A model generated the notes under the pieces. It saw only the letters and a program-made list of their open reading frames with translations, had not been told where the DNA came from and ran no database searches. Made by a program: the position numbers and the translations under genes. Of a DNA stretch of 64,000 nt, positions 44,897-54,514 are shown piece after piece. This stretch comes from Pantoea latae (GTDB lineage Bacteria > Pseudomonadota > Gammaproteobacteria > Enterobacterales > Enterobacteriaceae), in contig NZ_MWUE01000017.1 of the NCBI RefSeq assembly GCF_002077695.1, forward strand, positions 186,001 through 250,000, given 5' to 3'. The stretch's first letter is position 1; each line of letters starts with the position of its first letter.

Positions 44897-45703
44897 CTAC
44901 ATCAGCTTGACCAGCCCCAGCGTTTTCTCAATCACCACGAGGATCAGTACCGCCAGCAGGATAAAAATCACGGAGATAGCGTTGACGGTAGGATCGAACG
45001 TCTGGTCAACATAGTTGAACACCCGCACCGGCACGGTAATGGTGTCGGGCGCGCTAAGAAACAGGCTCACCGAAACCTCGCCAAACGAGGTGACCGCCGC
45101 GAATACCGCGCCGGCCATGATGCCGGGTTTGATCAGCGGCAGCGTCACCTTGCGAAAGCTATACCAGCGTCCGGCGCCCAGGCTCATTGACACCGCTTCT
45201 AGCCGGCGATCCATTGCAGCGAGACTGACGCTCACCGTGCGCACTACGTAAGGAAGCGCCACCACCACATGGCCGATGACCAGGCCGCTAAGGGAACCGG
45301 CGATGCCTGCGGCGGTCAGCACGTAGAGCAGCGCGATGCCGAGGACTACCTGCGGGATCATTAGCGGCGACAGGATAAACGCCTGCAGCGCGCCGCGGTA
45401 GCGAAACTCCAGGCGCGCCAGCGCCCAGGCCGCGAAGGTGCCGAGCGCCACGGTTACCGGCGTCGCGACTATCAGCAAGAGGGCGCTGACGCTCAGCGAC
45501 GTCATCCAGCCCTCGTCCTGCATTAACGCCTCGAACCAGCGCAAAGAAAAACCGTGCGGCGGAAACTGCGGATAGGGATCCGGGCTAAAGGCGGAGAGCG
45601 CGATCACCAGCACCGGCAGCGCGAGAAACAGATAGACCAGCGCGCCCGCCGCCGTCACGGCAAGACGGCTCAGCCGCAGCGTCAGGCTGCGATCACTCAC
45701 CAT
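44897..45703 (-). CDS. ABC transporter permease, PotC-like
   Basis: A 268-residue inner-membrane permease with six hydrophobic segments. The EAA motif is RLEAVSMSLGAGRWYSFRKVTLPLIKPG near residue 170. It belongs to the spermidine/putrescine/ferric-type permease group and is the last of four transporter genes with a PotABCD layout. The start overlaps the end of the PotB-like gene by 11 bp. The substrate is probably not a polyamine: the four genes are translationally coupled to a hydantoinase/oxoprolinase pair upstream, which points to a cyclic amide or amino-acid derivative. Confidence 0.88.
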   Translation of the reverse strand: MVSDRSLTLRLSRLAVTAAGALVYLFLALPVLVIALSAFSPDPYPQFPPHGFSLRWFEALMQDEGWMTSLSVSALLLIVATPVTVALGTFAAWALARLEFRYRGALQAFILSPLMIPQVVLGIALLYVLTAAGIAGSLSGLVIGHVVVALPYVVRTVSVSLAAMDRRLEAVSMSLGAGRWYSFRKVTLPLIKPGIMAGAVFAAVTSFGEVSVSLFLSAPDTITVPVRVFNYVDQTFDPTVNAISVIFILLAVLILVVIEKTLGLVKLM

Positions 45704-46562
45704 GATTTTTCTTCTCCCAGCGTTTGAGAAAGTGCCCTGCCACCGCCGCTACCGCGAGGGTCATCACCAGCAGCGTAAGCGAGAGCGCCGCCGCCAGCGG
45801 CAGATTGGCGATCTGCATCGCCTGCTGATAAATGGCGATTGGCAACAGCGGCTGCAGCCGGCCGCCAATCAGCAGCGGCGTGATGTAACTGCCCGCCGCC
45901 AGCGAAAAGACAATAATAAACCCGGTTAGCATGCCCGGCAGCGTCAGCGGCAGCACCACGCGACGGAAGGTTTCGCCCGGCGTGGCGCCCAGACTCATCG
46001 ACGCCAGACGCAGCGACGGCGCAATCTCGTTCAGCGAGGTAATAAGCGGCAGCACGGCAAACGGCAGCATCACCTGCACGTAGGCGATAATGACGGCATT
46101 CATATTCCACAGCAGGCTGAGCGGCTGGGGGATCAGCCCGGTAAAGAGCAGTACGCTGTTAATCAGGCCATTTTGCGCCAGCAGCACAATCCAGGCGAAG
46201 GTGCGTATCACCACGCTGGTGAGCAGCGGCGAAATCAGGATCACGTAGAGCAGCGTGCGCCAGCCGCGGCGCTGGGTGGTCACCAGCAGCCAGGCCGCAG
46301 GCCAGGCGAGCAGCACGGTGACCGCCGCCGTGAGCAGCGAGACCCAGAGCGTGGTCCAGAGCGCGTGCAGATACTGCGCATCACCGAACACCGCCGCATA
46401 CTGCACGAAGCTGTAGCCCGGCAGCGGGTTGAGCAGCGCATCGACACGCGTCAGGCTCTGGTCGAACAGCAGCAGCAGCGGCACCAGCAGAAACAGCAGC
46501 AAAAAGATCAGGCTGGGCGTCAGCATTAGCCAGGGAAAGGCGTGGCGCGTCGGCAGCTTCAT
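45693..46562 (-). CDS. ABC transporter permease, PotB-like
   Basis: A 289-residue inner-membrane permease with six hydrophobic segments. Its EAA motif is SLRLASMSLGATPGETFRRVVLPLTLPG near residue 190. It pairs with the PotC-like permease to form the membrane channel. Its ATG touches the PotA-like stop and its end overlaps the PotC-like start, so translation of the transporter genes is continuous. Length and arrangement are standard. Confidence 0.88.
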   Translation of the reverse strand: MKLPTRHAFPWLMLTPSLIFLLLFLLVPLLLLFDQSLTRVDALLNPLPGYSFVQYAAVFGDAQYLHALWTTLWVSLLTAAVTVLLAWPAAWLLVTTQRRGWRTLLYVILISPLLTSVVIRTFAWIVLLAQNGLINSVLLFTGLIPQPLSLLWNMNAVIIAYVQVMLPFAVLPLITSLNEIAPSLRLASMSLGATPGETFRRVVLPLTLPGMLTGFIIVFSLAAGSYITPLLIGGRLQPLLPIAIYQQAMQIANLPLAAALSLTLLVMTLAVAAVAGHFLKRWEKKNHGE

Positions 46563-47644
46563 CAGGCGACCTCCTGCGCGGGCAGCACGATAAGGTCCTC
46601 AGCGCGCCAGCTGAGCCAGCAGCGTTCACCGATGCGCGGCAGCCGCTGAAAGCGCGCTTCGGCCGGCTGAAGATGCAGCTGGCCGCCGCCGGGCAGATCG
46701 CAGACCAGCCGCAGCGTCGCGCCGGCAAAAAGCACCTCGCTCAGCACGGCTTCCGTCTGGTTAACGCCTGTCGGCGAGGGTGTGGCGGAGAACTGAATGC
46801 GCTCTGGCCGCAGGATCAGCAGCCTGGATCCTGGCGCAAACTCGGCCGCCGCCAGCCGCAGCGGCCGATCGGGCGCGCTAAAGTGGTGTTGCGCACGGTA
46901 TTCTCCGTTTTCCGCCGTCACCTGAAACAGGTTCGCCTGACCGACAAACTCCGCCACAAAGCGATTTGCCGGCTGCCGATAGAGGACGGCGGGCGAACCG
47001 ATCTGCTGCAGCTCACCCTGCCCTAAAATGCCGATGCGATCCGACAGGGTCAGCGCCTCTTCCTGGTCATGTGTCACCAGAATGGTGGTAATGCCGACGC
47101 GCTGCTGCAGCGCGCGCAGCTCTTCCTGCATCTCCTTACGCAGCCGCGCATCCAGATTGGAGAGCGGCTCATCCAGCAGCAGTACCTGCGGCTGGATCGC
47201 CAGCGCGCGGGCAATGGCCACGCGCTGCTGCTGGCCGCCGGAAAGCTGGTGCGGCATTCGCGCCGCCAACCCGTCGAGCCGCACCTGCTGCAAGGCTTCG
47301 CTGATGCGCCGCTGCTGCTCGTCGCGCGGCAGCTTGCGCACCTTTAGCCCGAATGCGACGTTCTCCCCGACGCTGAGATGGGGAAACAGCGCGTAGTTCT
47401 GAAACACCATGCCGATATTGCGGCGGTAAGGCGGCAGCGCGGTCACCTCCTGGCCCGCCAGCGAAACGCGTCCGCTATCGGGCGCGATAAATCCGGCGAC
47501 GATATTCAGCAGCGTGGTTTTACCGCAGCCGCTCGGCCCTAACAGCGAGAAGAACTCGCCCTGTTCGATACGGATGCTGACATTATTCAGCGCGCGATGG
47601 TTGTTAAATCGTCGCGCCACGCCTTCTATCTCCACTACGCTCAT
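46562..47644 (-). CDS. ABC transporter ATPase, PotA-like
   Basis: A 360-residue ATPase with Walker A GPSGCGKTT near residue 36, Q-loop FQNYALFPH near 79, signature LSGGQQQRVAIARAL near 133, Walker [13 protein letters not shown] near 153 and H-loop VTHDQEEALTLSD near 187. A C-terminal TOBE-type domain follows (LLILRPERIQFS, LFAGATLRLVCDLPGGGQLHLQ). It energises the PotBC-like permeases. It overlaps the binding-protein stop by 4 bp (ATGA). Confidence 0.92.
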   Translation of the reverse strand: MSVVEIEGVARRFNNHRALNNVSIRIEQGEFFSLLGPSGCGKTTLLNIVAGFIAPDSGRVSLAGQEVTALPPYRRNIGMVFQNYALFPHLSVGENVAFGLKVRKLPRDEQQRRISEALQQVRLDGLAARMPHQLSGGQQQRVAIARALAIQPQVLLLDEPLSNLDARLRKEMQEELRALQQRVGITTILVTHDQEEALTLSDRIGILGQGELQQIGSPAVLYRQPANRFVAEFVGQANLFQVTAENGEYRAQHHFSAPDRPLRLAAAEFAPGSRLLILRPERIQFSATPSPTGVNQTEAVLSEVLFAGATLRLVCDLPGGGQLHLQPAEARFQRLPRIGERCWLSWRAEDLIVLPAQEVA

Positions 47645-48717
47645 TTTGCGCCGCCCAGCGCCTGGCTCCAGCGCCGCGTCCAGTCCGCCAGCTGCGGCGT
47701 CGCGGCGCTATAGTCGATCCAGATCAGTTTGCGATACGCCTCTTCGCCTACCTGCACCTGTTTCTTAAGATTATCGCTGTACTGCACGTCCTGGTTGGTC
47801 ATGCCGTATAACGATTTATCCGAGAAGGCTTTTTGCACCTCGGCGCTGGACATGGCGTTCACCACTTTATAGGCGTTGGCCAGATTAGGCGCGCCTTTAG
47901 GGATCACCCAGTTGGCCGCGCCGACGACCGCGCCATCTGAGGGATAGACGAAGTCGATTTTCATGCCCTGCTGTTTCAGGGCAAAGACGCGGCCGTCCCA
48001 GTAAGGCACTACCCAGGCGTCGCCGCGCTCCAGCAGCGTCTGGATCGCGCCGGGACTGTCGGGAAACGCCACCGCGTTGTCGCGCAGATCCGCCAGCTTC
48101 GCGAACGCTTTGTCGACCGCTGCGGGCTGATTCAGCTCGCCGCCCAGCGCATGCACCAGCCCGGCGAAAAATTGCAGGCCCGCCGCATAGGTGGGCGAGG
48201 AGATGGCGACGTGGCCTTTATATTCCGGCTTCCACAGGTCCAGCCAGCTTTTTGGCGGCGTTTTAACTAAGTCGCTGCGATAGGCCAGCCCGAGCTGACC
48301 CAGGCTAAAGGCGGCCGCGTAGGTCTGGTTGTCGTAGACAAAGCGCGACTGCACGCTGGGATAGAGGCGGCTGAGGTTGGGGATATCTTTGGCGTCCAGC
48401 GGCTGCAGCAGGCCTGCCGCCTGAGCGCGCTGCACCGTATCAGGCTGAAAAACCACGATGTCATAGGGCGAGCGACGGCCTTTGGCGGCGCGCAGTTTGG
48501 CAAACCACTCCGCATCCGCGCCGGGCACGACCGTTAATTTAAGGTGGTTCTCTTTGGCGAACTGCTCCAGACCGGAGGCGCGAATGTTTTTTTCCCAGTC
48601 GCCGCCGTAAACACCGACCACCACGGCATCCGTCGCGTCAGCCGCCACGGCGGCAGAGGTGAATAACAGGCCCGCCAGCGCGGCGAGCAGAACATTTTTA
48701 TTATCATTTTTACGCAT
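47641..48717 (-). CDS. ABC extracellular solute-binding protein, PotD/family-1-like
   Basis: A 358-residue periplasmic receptor with a signal peptide (about residues 1-25, AVAA). The mature part reads VVVGVYGGDWEKNIRASGLEQFAKENHL, then PYDIVVFQPDTVQRAQAAGLLQPLD, YAAAFSLGQLGLAYRSDLVKTPPKSW and NWVIPKGAPNLANAYKVVNAM, typical of PotD/Fe3+-type binding proteins. I prefer the ATG at 48715-48717 (MRKNDNKN) because AGGAG is 6 bp upstream; the ATG two codons earlier has no spacing. It overlaps the hydantoinase B-type gene by 8 bp. Confidence 0.9.
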   Translation of the reverse strand: MRKNDNKNVLLAALAGLLFTSAAVAADATDAVVVGVYGGDWEKNIRASGLEQFAKENHLKLTVVPGADAEWFAKLRAAKGRRSPYDIVVFQPDTVQRAQAAGLLQPLDAKDIPNLSRLYPSVQSRFVYDNQTYAAAFSLGQLGLAYRSDLVKTPPKSWLDLWKPEYKGHVAISSPTYAAGLQFFAGLVHALGGELNQPAAVDKAFAKLADLRDNAVAFPDSPGAIQTLLERGDAWVVPYWDGRVFALKQQGMKIDFVYPSDGAVVGAANWVIPKGAPNLANAYKVVNAMSSAEVQKAFSDKSLYGMTNQDVQYSDNLKKQVQVGEEAYRKLIWIDYSAATPQLADWTRRWSQALGGAK

Positions 48718-50722
48718 GGCCATCTCCTGGCGTTGAGGATGTTAACTGCATTTCCAGCGCGCGCAGCGCGACGGCAAAACGGTGCCGCGCAGGCGCGATG
48801 TCTGAACAGGTGTCACGTGGGAAGGTCGCGGGCAAGAGCGCCAGCGCCGGCTGAAAGACGGCGTTCCGGGCGCGCAGCCGCTCAGGCGCGCTCAGGGGAT
48901 AGAGCAGCTGATTGAGCCGCGTCAGCGCGCGGGCGTCGAAGACCGCCTGCCAGTTTTCCCGCGCGACGCCCAGAGCGGACAGCCTCTGACGCGGCGCCTG
49001 ACGCCGCGCCGCGGTCGCCGCCCGGTCAATGCCGTCAGCGCCGATAACGACGCCATACTGCTGCGCAGCCATATCGACAGTGATGAGCTGGTTGTCGACG
49101 TCCCGTTTCACGGCGTCGGGATCGCGGCAGAAGGGATCGCCCCAGCCTCCGCCGCCCGGCGTCTGCAGCAGCACTTCATCGCCCGCGCTAACGGCAAGCA
49201 GGTCGATCTTGCCCAGCAGGCGTTCGCTCTCTTTTCCTGGATTAAGCGTCATGACGCTGGGGGCGGCGGCGCCTCCGCCTTTCACCCCCCACGGCTGGAA
49301 CAGCATGCGCTCCATGCCGCGCGCCAGCAGCGTGGTGTCATCCTGTAAAATGCGGATATGGATCTGCTGACCCATTCCGCCGCGCCATTCGCCGGCACCC
49401 GCAGAACCGGGACGCAGCGCATACTGCAGGATCTCGATATGGGTTTCCGCCTCGACCATCTCCACCGGGTTGTTCGCCAGATTGGAGATACTGTTGTCGC
49501 GGCCGTCGATGCCGTCCCGGCCATAGCGCGCGCCGCCGCCGCCCACCATCGGCTCGATAACCTGTACGTTCTGCTCTTTGCCGTCGCGCGCCGTCTCCGC
49601 CACCACGAAGGGAATAATGGTGCCGCCGCTGGCCGCGGGCATCACCTCCGGCAGCGCCTGCCCCAGCAGGCCGTTAAGCAGGTCGTTCACCCGCACCGCC
49701 GTCGCATGACGGACGCCGACGGCCGCGGGATAGCGAGGATTGACCAGCGATCCCGCTGGCGCGTAAAGGCTCACCGGCTCCAGCAAACCGGCGTTAAGCG
49801 GCACGCTCTTATCCAGCGTGCAGACCAGCGCCAGAATACGCAGCGTCAGCCAGGCATGAGGCTCGCCGTGGCTCGGAATATTGATGGCCGCCGCCACCTG
49901 CGCGTCGCTGCCGCTAAAGTCGAGATGCACCGTGCCGTCGCGAAAGGTGGCGTTCAGCGCCAGCCGCACCGGCAGACCGCTGCCTGCAGCGTCATCCAGG
50001 TAATCCTCGAACGCGTAAACCCCGTCCGGTATGCGGCGCAGCACCTGACGCGCGCGCGTCGCCGAGTAGGCCTGGAGATCCTGCTGGGCCTGGATAATCT
50101 GCTGGCGGCCATGCTGCGCGGCAATGCGCGTCAGCCGGGCGCGTCCGGTTTGCAGCGCGGCGAGCATCGCCTGAATATCGCCGGCGATGGCCTCCGGCGT
50201 GCGGCTGTTAGCCGTCAGGATAGCCATTACGTCGTGGTTCAGCGCGCCGGCGCGCACCAGCTTCACCGGCGGGATCTGCAAGCCTTCCTGAAAGATATCG
50301 CTGTTGGTGGGCGAAATGCTGCTCGGCACGCGGCCGCCGACGTCTGAGGCGTGCAGGAACGCCCAGCCCCAGGCCACCAGCTCGCCGTCGACGAACCAGG
50401 GAGCCAGCACCTGAAGATCCGGCAGGTGGGTCGCCAGCCCGCGCGAGCGCCAGGGATCGTTGGTGAGGATCACATCGCCAGGCTCGATATCCGCCACCGC
50501 GTCAATAGCGGCGAGCGCGTTCAGCCCGACAAAACCCGATACGCCGATGCCTTTGGGATAGGCGAAAAAGCGTCCCTCGCGGTCCGCTACCGCGCAGCAA
50601 AAATCAGCGGTTTCTTTCACATAGAGCGTGCGCCCGGTGCGCTGGAGAATGTGGCACATCTCTTCCGTCAGCGCGGTGAGTTTCTGATTGAGGATCTCAA
50701 GCGTGATGGCGTCCAGTTTCAT
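48710..50722 (-). CDS. Hydantoinase B / oxoprolinase family protein (HyuB-like)
   Basis: A 670-residue subunit of an ATP-dependent cyclic-amide hydrolase (5-oxoprolinase, N-methylhydantoinase, caprolactamase or acetone-carboxylase-like family). Characteristic segments: the N-terminal LEILNQKLTALTEEMCHILQRTGRTLYVKETADFCCAV, GDVILTNDPWRSRGLATHLPDL near residue 80, HASDVGGRVPSSISPTNSDIFQEGLQIPPVKL near 125, and GGGGWGDPFCRDPDAVKRDV near 535. It starts in an ATGA overlap with the HyuA-type gene, so both subunits are made together. Domain order and length are normal; the lactam or hydantoin ring used cannot be read from sequence alone. Confidence 0.9.
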   Translation of the reverse strand: MKLDAITLEILNQKLTALTEEMCHILQRTGRTLYVKETADFCCAVADREGRFFAYPKGIGVSGFVGLNALAAIDAVADIEPGDVILTNDPWRSRGLATHLPDLQVLAPWFVDGELVAWGWAFLHASDVGGRVPSSISPTNSDIFQEGLQIPPVKLVRAGALNHDVMAILTANSRTPEAIAGDIQAMLAALQTGRARLTRIAAQHGRQQIIQAQQDLQAYSATRARQVLRRIPDGVYAFEDYLDDAAGSGLPVRLALNATFRDGTVHLDFSGSDAQVAAAINIPSHGEPHAWLTLRILALVCTLDKSVPLNAGLLEPVSLYAPAGSLVNPRYPAAVGVRHATAVRVNDLLNGLLGQALPEVMPAASGGTIIPFVVAETARDGKEQNVQVIEPMVGGGGARYGRDGIDGRDNSISNLANNPVEMVEAETHIEILQYALRPGSAGAGEWRGGMGQQIHIRILQDDTTLLARGMERMLFQPWGVKGGGAAAPSVMTLNPGKESERLLGKIDLLAVSAGDEVLLQTPGGGGWGDPFCRDPDAVKRDVDNQLITVDMAAQQYGVVIGADGIDRAATAARRQAPRQRLSALGVARENWQAVFDARALTRLNQLLYPLSAPERLRARNAVFQPALALLPATFPRDTCSDIAPARHRFAVALRALEMQLTSSTPGDGHA

Positions 50723-52788
50723 GGTGCGACCTCCTGCTGACGTGTAATCAGTAGGTTGCCGGCCGCATCGAGCTGGGCCGACCAGCCCGGCAGGATCAGC
50801 GTGGTCGTATCCTCCTGCTCCACCACGGCGGGTCCCGGCACCAGGCTGTCGAACGGGATCTGATGACGCTGCCAGATACGCGCCTCGACCCAGCTATCGC
50901 GCAGATAGAGCGCGCGGGTCACGGGCGCATCTGGCGCCGGGTGCGGCTGATACGCTTTTTCCGCTGCGCGCGGCAGCGGCGCGATGAGCGCGAGACGCAG
51001 GGTAGTCAGCTCCACCGGCGCGTCGGCGCTGGCGAAGCCGTAGCGCTGCTGGTGCAGCTGCTGAAAACGCTGCACTATCGCCGCCAGCGTCACCTCTTCC
51101 GGCGGGCCGAGATCGACGGTCAGCTCATAGGCCTGTCCGCTATAGCGCATATCCGCCTCGACAGTGAAGCAGGCATCGCGGCTCAGCGCGCGCGCCTGCT
51201 GCTGGAACCACGCTGTTGCCTGTTCGCGCAGCGCGCTGACGCTTTCGCTGATGCTGACGAAAGTAGTTTGGTTAATGTGAAGACGCAGACTACGCACAAA
51301 ATCGCGCCGGATATCGGCGGCAATTGCGCCTTGCGCGCAGAACGTCCCCGGGCGCAGCGGCACCAGAATGCGGTTAATTCCCGCCTCTTCGGCGAAAAAG
51401 TTAGCGTGCGTCGGCCCCGCGCCGCCGAACGGGATCAGCGTTAGCTGGTCGGCGACAAGACCGCGCTGCGCCAGCGCGGTGTTTAGCGCCGTCGCCATCT
51501 GTGCGGTGGCGACGGCGATCGCGCCGCTGGCGACGCGCTCAGCGCTGTAGCGCGCATCCTCTCCCAGCTGCGCGCCGAGTCGGTCGAGCGCGCGGCGCGC
51601 GGCGGGCAGACTGAGGGGGATGGCGCCGGCCAGCGTGGCGTCTGCGGGTAAAATACCGCTCAGCAGATAACAGTCGGTGAGCGTGGGTGCATCGCCGCCG
51701 CGCAGGTAGGCGACGGGTCCAGGCTCGGCGCCCGCGCTTTCCGGTCCGACTTTCAAAATGCCGTACTCATCCACGCGAACGATCGAACCTCCGCCCGCGC
51801 CGATGGCGGAGACACCGACAACCGGCAATATCAGCGGCAGGCCACCAATGTCGGTGCGGTTCACCCGCTCGACTTCGCCTTCCGCCGAGAGTGAGATATC
51901 GCTACTGGTGCCGCCCATGTCGAAAGAGACAAATCCGCAGCCGTTGGCAAGCTGCGCCGCGGCGATGGCGCCTGACGCCGGACCTGAAAGCAGCGTATCC
52001 ACCGGCCGCTGCTGCGCCGACGCCAGCGGCAGCACGCCGCCGTTAGAGGCGGTGATCAGCAGCGGCGCGTCGATCGCCCGTTGCGCCAGCAGCGCATGCA
52101 GGCGGGTAAAGTAGCGCTGCATCAGCGGCTGAATACAGGCGTTGAGGACGGCCACCAGCGTGCGTTCATATTCGCGGATTTCCGGCCAGAGCTGCGCGGA
52201 GGAGATGACCGGCAGCCCGTCAAGCTGCTGGCCGATTAGCGTCGCCAGCTCGCTTTCGCGCTGTGGGTTGGCATAGCCGTTGAGCGTCACCAGCGCTACC
52301 GCGCTGACCTTAAGCTCAGCTATTTGCTCCGCCAGCTGCGCCAGGTCTGCCCCTGTCGGCCACTGGGTGACCGCGCCTGTCGGGCTGAAACGCGCCGGGA
52401 TCTCAAGCACGCGCTGACGCGGCAAAAACGGCGGCTCGCGATCGGCGTGAAAATCAAAAGAGGATGGCATACGCGCGCGCGCAATCTCCAGCACGTCGCG
52501 AAAGCCGCGCGTGATCACCAGCGCAATGGCGGCCCCGCGCCGCTGGATAATGGCGTTTAGCCCCAGCGTCGTGCCGTGCAGCACCAGCGAGAGCGCGCTG
52601 GCAGGCAGCTGGCTCTTGAGCAATATCGCCTGTAGCCCTTCGCTGACCGCTAAGGCCGGGTCGGCCGGCGTGCTGGGCTGTTTATGAAAAAAGCGCTGCT
52701 GGCGTTGCGGATCGTAAAGGACAAAATCTGTAAAAGTGCCGCCGACATCCACGCCGACTGTTGCGCCGGCTGCGGGAGTGTTATCCAC
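50719..52788 (-). CDS. Hydantoinase A / oxoprolinase family protein (HyuA-like)
   Basis: A 689-residue ATP-binding subunit with an actin-like fold. The phosphate-binding start is VGVDVGGTFTDFVLYD (residues 11-26), followed by LVLHGTTLGLNAIIQRRG near 65, a second nucleotide motif FVSFDMGGTSSDISL near 285, SAIGAGGGSIVRVDEYG near 325, and IPFGGAGPTHANFFAEEAGI near 455. Family members phosphorylate the ring oxygen of 5-oxoproline, hydantoin or caprolactam before HyuB-type hydrolysis. The start is GTG with AGGAG 7 bp upstream. It is the first gene of a six-gene operon with HyuB and the PotABCD-like importer, divergent from an M20 peptidase. Confidence 0.92.
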   Translation of the reverse strand: MDNTPAAGATVGVDVGGTFTDFVLYDPQRQQRFFHKQPSTPADPALAVSEGLQAILLKSQLPASALSLVLHGTTLGLNAIIQRRGAAIALVITRGFRDVLEIARARMPSSFDFHADREPPFLPRQRVLEIPARFSPTGAVTQWPTGADLAQLAEQIAELKVSAVALVTLNGYANPQRESELATLIGQQLDGLPVISSAQLWPEIREYERTLVAVLNACIQPLMQRYFTRLHALLAQRAIDAPLLITASNGGVLPLASAQQRPVDTLLSGPASGAIAAAQLANGCGFVSFDMGGTSSDISLSAEGEVERVNRTDIGGLPLILPVVGVSAIGAGGGSIVRVDEYGILKVGPESAGAEPGPVAYLRGGDAPTLTDCYLLSGILPADATLAGAIPLSLPAARRALDRLGAQLGEDARYSAERVASGAIAVATAQMATALNTALAQRGLVADQLTLIPFGGAGPTHANFFAEEAGINRILVPLRPGTFCAQGAIAADIRRDFVRSLRLHINQTTFVSISESVSALREQATAWFQQQARALSRDACFTVEADMRYSGQAYELTVDLGPPEEVTLAAIVQRFQQLHQQRYGFASADAPVELTTLRLALIAPLPRAAEKAYQPHPAPDAPVTRALYLRDSWVEARIWQRHQIPFDSLVPGPAVVEQEDTTTLILPGWSAQLDAAGNLLITRQQEVAP

Positions 52789-53010
52789 CGTTTTTCTCCT
52801 GCACTGCTGATTAGTCAGGTTATTTGTCGCCTGTGTAAGCGGCTAATCTCCTTTGCTTTAGGCGTCAACACGACTAACAAAAATGACTAAGCTTTGCTGG
52901 ATATCGCAAGAAGGCGCGGCTGTGCCCGTTACTGACTATGCTTCCCTTAAATCCAGCTAAGCGGTTTGGGCGGGATGTTTTATGGTGGGCACAAAAAAGA
53001 GGAGAGATTG
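52789..53010. promoter_or_regulatory. Divergent hyuA / M20 peptidase control region
   Basis: 222 bp without a gene. It should contain both promoters. The stretch 52800-52890 is AT-richer with short TTAG/CTAA repeats (CTGATTAGTCAGG, CGGCTAATC, GACTAAC), but I cannot assign an operator. GAGGAGAG precedes the peptidase start. Confidence 0.4.
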
Positions 53011-54489
53011 ATGACCGCCACGCTTACCGCGCAGGAGCAAACGCTGCTGCCTCTTATCCAGCAGTGGATTGAACGCCACCGTGAGGCGCTGATTGCTGAC
53101 CTCGCCGGCTGGATCGCCTTTCCCGGCATCAGCCGCGCCGACCAGGCTCTTCCGGGCGCTCCGTTCGGCGCCGAGTGCGCCGAACTATTGCGGCACGTGC
53201 TCGCGCAGGCGCAACAGGCAGGCTTTGCCACCGAAAATCATGATGGCTACGCCGGATCGGTGATCTATGGCAAGCATCCGCGCGATATCGGCCTGATTAA
53301 CCATCTGGATGTGGTGCCCGCAGGCGATAACTGGACCTTTCCGCCGTTTCAGCTTTCACGGCATGGCGACTTTGTTATCGGACGCGGCGTAGCGGATAAC
53401 AAGGGACCGGGGGTGATGAACCTTTACCTGCTGAAGCTGATCCGCGACCTCAACATTCCGCTACACCATAACCTGCGTATCGTTTACGGGCTGGCGGAAG
53501 AGACCACCATGGAGGATATGAAGTGGTACAGACAGCACGCGCCGCTGCCTGAATATTCTCTCGTCACCGACGGCATGTTCCCGGTGAACAACGCGCAAAA
53601 AGGCCAGCTTACTTTTACGCTGCGCGTGCCGAATGCTGGCGTGCTGGCGAAGATCCGCGCAGGCGTCGCCAGCAACAGCGTGCCGGCGTTCGCAGACGTG
53701 GCCATTGACGGCGTCAACACCGATAAGGTGCAGGAGAAGCTGGCGTTATTGCAGGGTGTCGGCGCCTCTTATGTGACGTTGTCACATGAGCAGGGTTCGT
53801 ATCGACTCACCGCGCGCGGCAATGGCGGCCACGCCGCCTTTCCTGATGGCACGCTCAATGCGGCGCGCGTGCTGCTGGCTGGTTTGCTGGAGCTGGAACT
53901 GCTTAACGCGCGTGAGCGGCAGCTGGCGAATTTTCTCTTTGAGTGGTTCACGTCACCCTATGGCGAGAATGCCGGACTGGGACTGGAGGATACGCAGTCA
54001 GGCAGACTGACGCTCAACGCAGGCGTCTGGCACAGCAGCGAGCCTGATACCCTGACGATTAACTGTGATATTCGCTATCCGGTGTCGTGGCGCGGCGAGC
54101 ACATCGTCGAGATTATCGAGCAACAGCTGGCAAACAGCGGTATTCAGTTAGAGGCGGGCTGGCGCGATGTTGCGCCTTTCTATCTGCCGGAAGATCATCC
54201 GGTTATTTCGCTGCTGCAGCAGACCTGGAACGATCTGACCGGACGTGACGATCGACCCTATGCCATGGGCGGCGTAACGCACTCTAAAGTGCTGCCCAAC
54301 GCCATTACCTTCGGCCCTGGCTATGTGCGAACGTCAGAAAATACGCCAGATTTTTTGCCTGACGGCCACGGTTTTCCGCACGGCGCGGATGAGACGATCC
54401 ATCTGCCCTCGCTGCTGGAAGCGCTGCCGAAGTATGTGATTGGCTTGATGCGGCTCGACGCCTGGCTGCTGGAGAGAAATAAGGGCTGA
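53011..54489 (+). CDS. M20-family metallopeptidase (Sapep/PepV-like dipeptidase)
   Basis: A 492-residue cytoplasmic di-zinc peptidase. The metal-binding motifs are present: H in LINHLDVVPAGD near residue 95, the bridging D in GRGVADNKGP near 130, and the EE pair in LAEETTMEDM near 168. A lid/dimerisation domain lies in the middle, with ARGNGGHAAFPDGTLNA near 270 contributing a histidine. A late MGGVTHSKVLPNAITFGPG near 420 is typical of the family. The start is set by GAGGAGAG 6-7 bp upstream. It is divergent from the hyuA operon and may hydrolyse the N-acyl or dipeptide-like product of ring opening; that role is inference. Confidence 0.9.
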   Translation: MTATLTAQEQTLLPLIQQWIERHREALIADLAGWIAFPGISRADQALPGAPFGAECAELLRHVLAQAQQAGFATENHDGYAGSVIYGKHPRDIGLINHLDVVPAGDNWTFPPFQLSRHGDFVIGRGVADNKGPGVMNLYLLKLIRDLNIPLHHNLRIVYGLAEETTMEDMKWYRQHAPLPEYSLVTDGMFPVNNAQKGQLTFTLRVPNAGVLAKIRAGVASNSVPAFADVAIDGVNTDKVQEKLALLQGVGASYVTLSHEQGSYRLTARGNGGHAAFPDGTLNAARVLLAGLLELELLNARERQLANFLFEWFTSPYGENAGLGLEDTQSGRLTLNAGVWHSSEPDTLTINCDIRYPVSWRGEHIVEIIEQQLANSGIQLEAGWRDVAPFYLPEDHPVISLLQQTWNDLTGRDDRPYAMGGVTHSKVLPNAITFGPGYVRTSENTPDFLPDGHGFPHGADETIHLPSLLEALPKYVIGLMRLDAWLLERNKG

Positions 54490-54509
54490 CCACATCGCGT
54501 GGCCAGCCT
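54485..54509. terminator. Bidirectional hairpin between M20 and aldo/keto reductase genes
   Basis: Stem GGCTGACCAC / GTGGCCAGCC (one mismatch) with a 5-nt loop, overlapping the M20 stop and 6 bp from the end of the convergent gene. No U-tract. Confidence 0.5.
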
Positions 54510-54514
54510 GAAGG

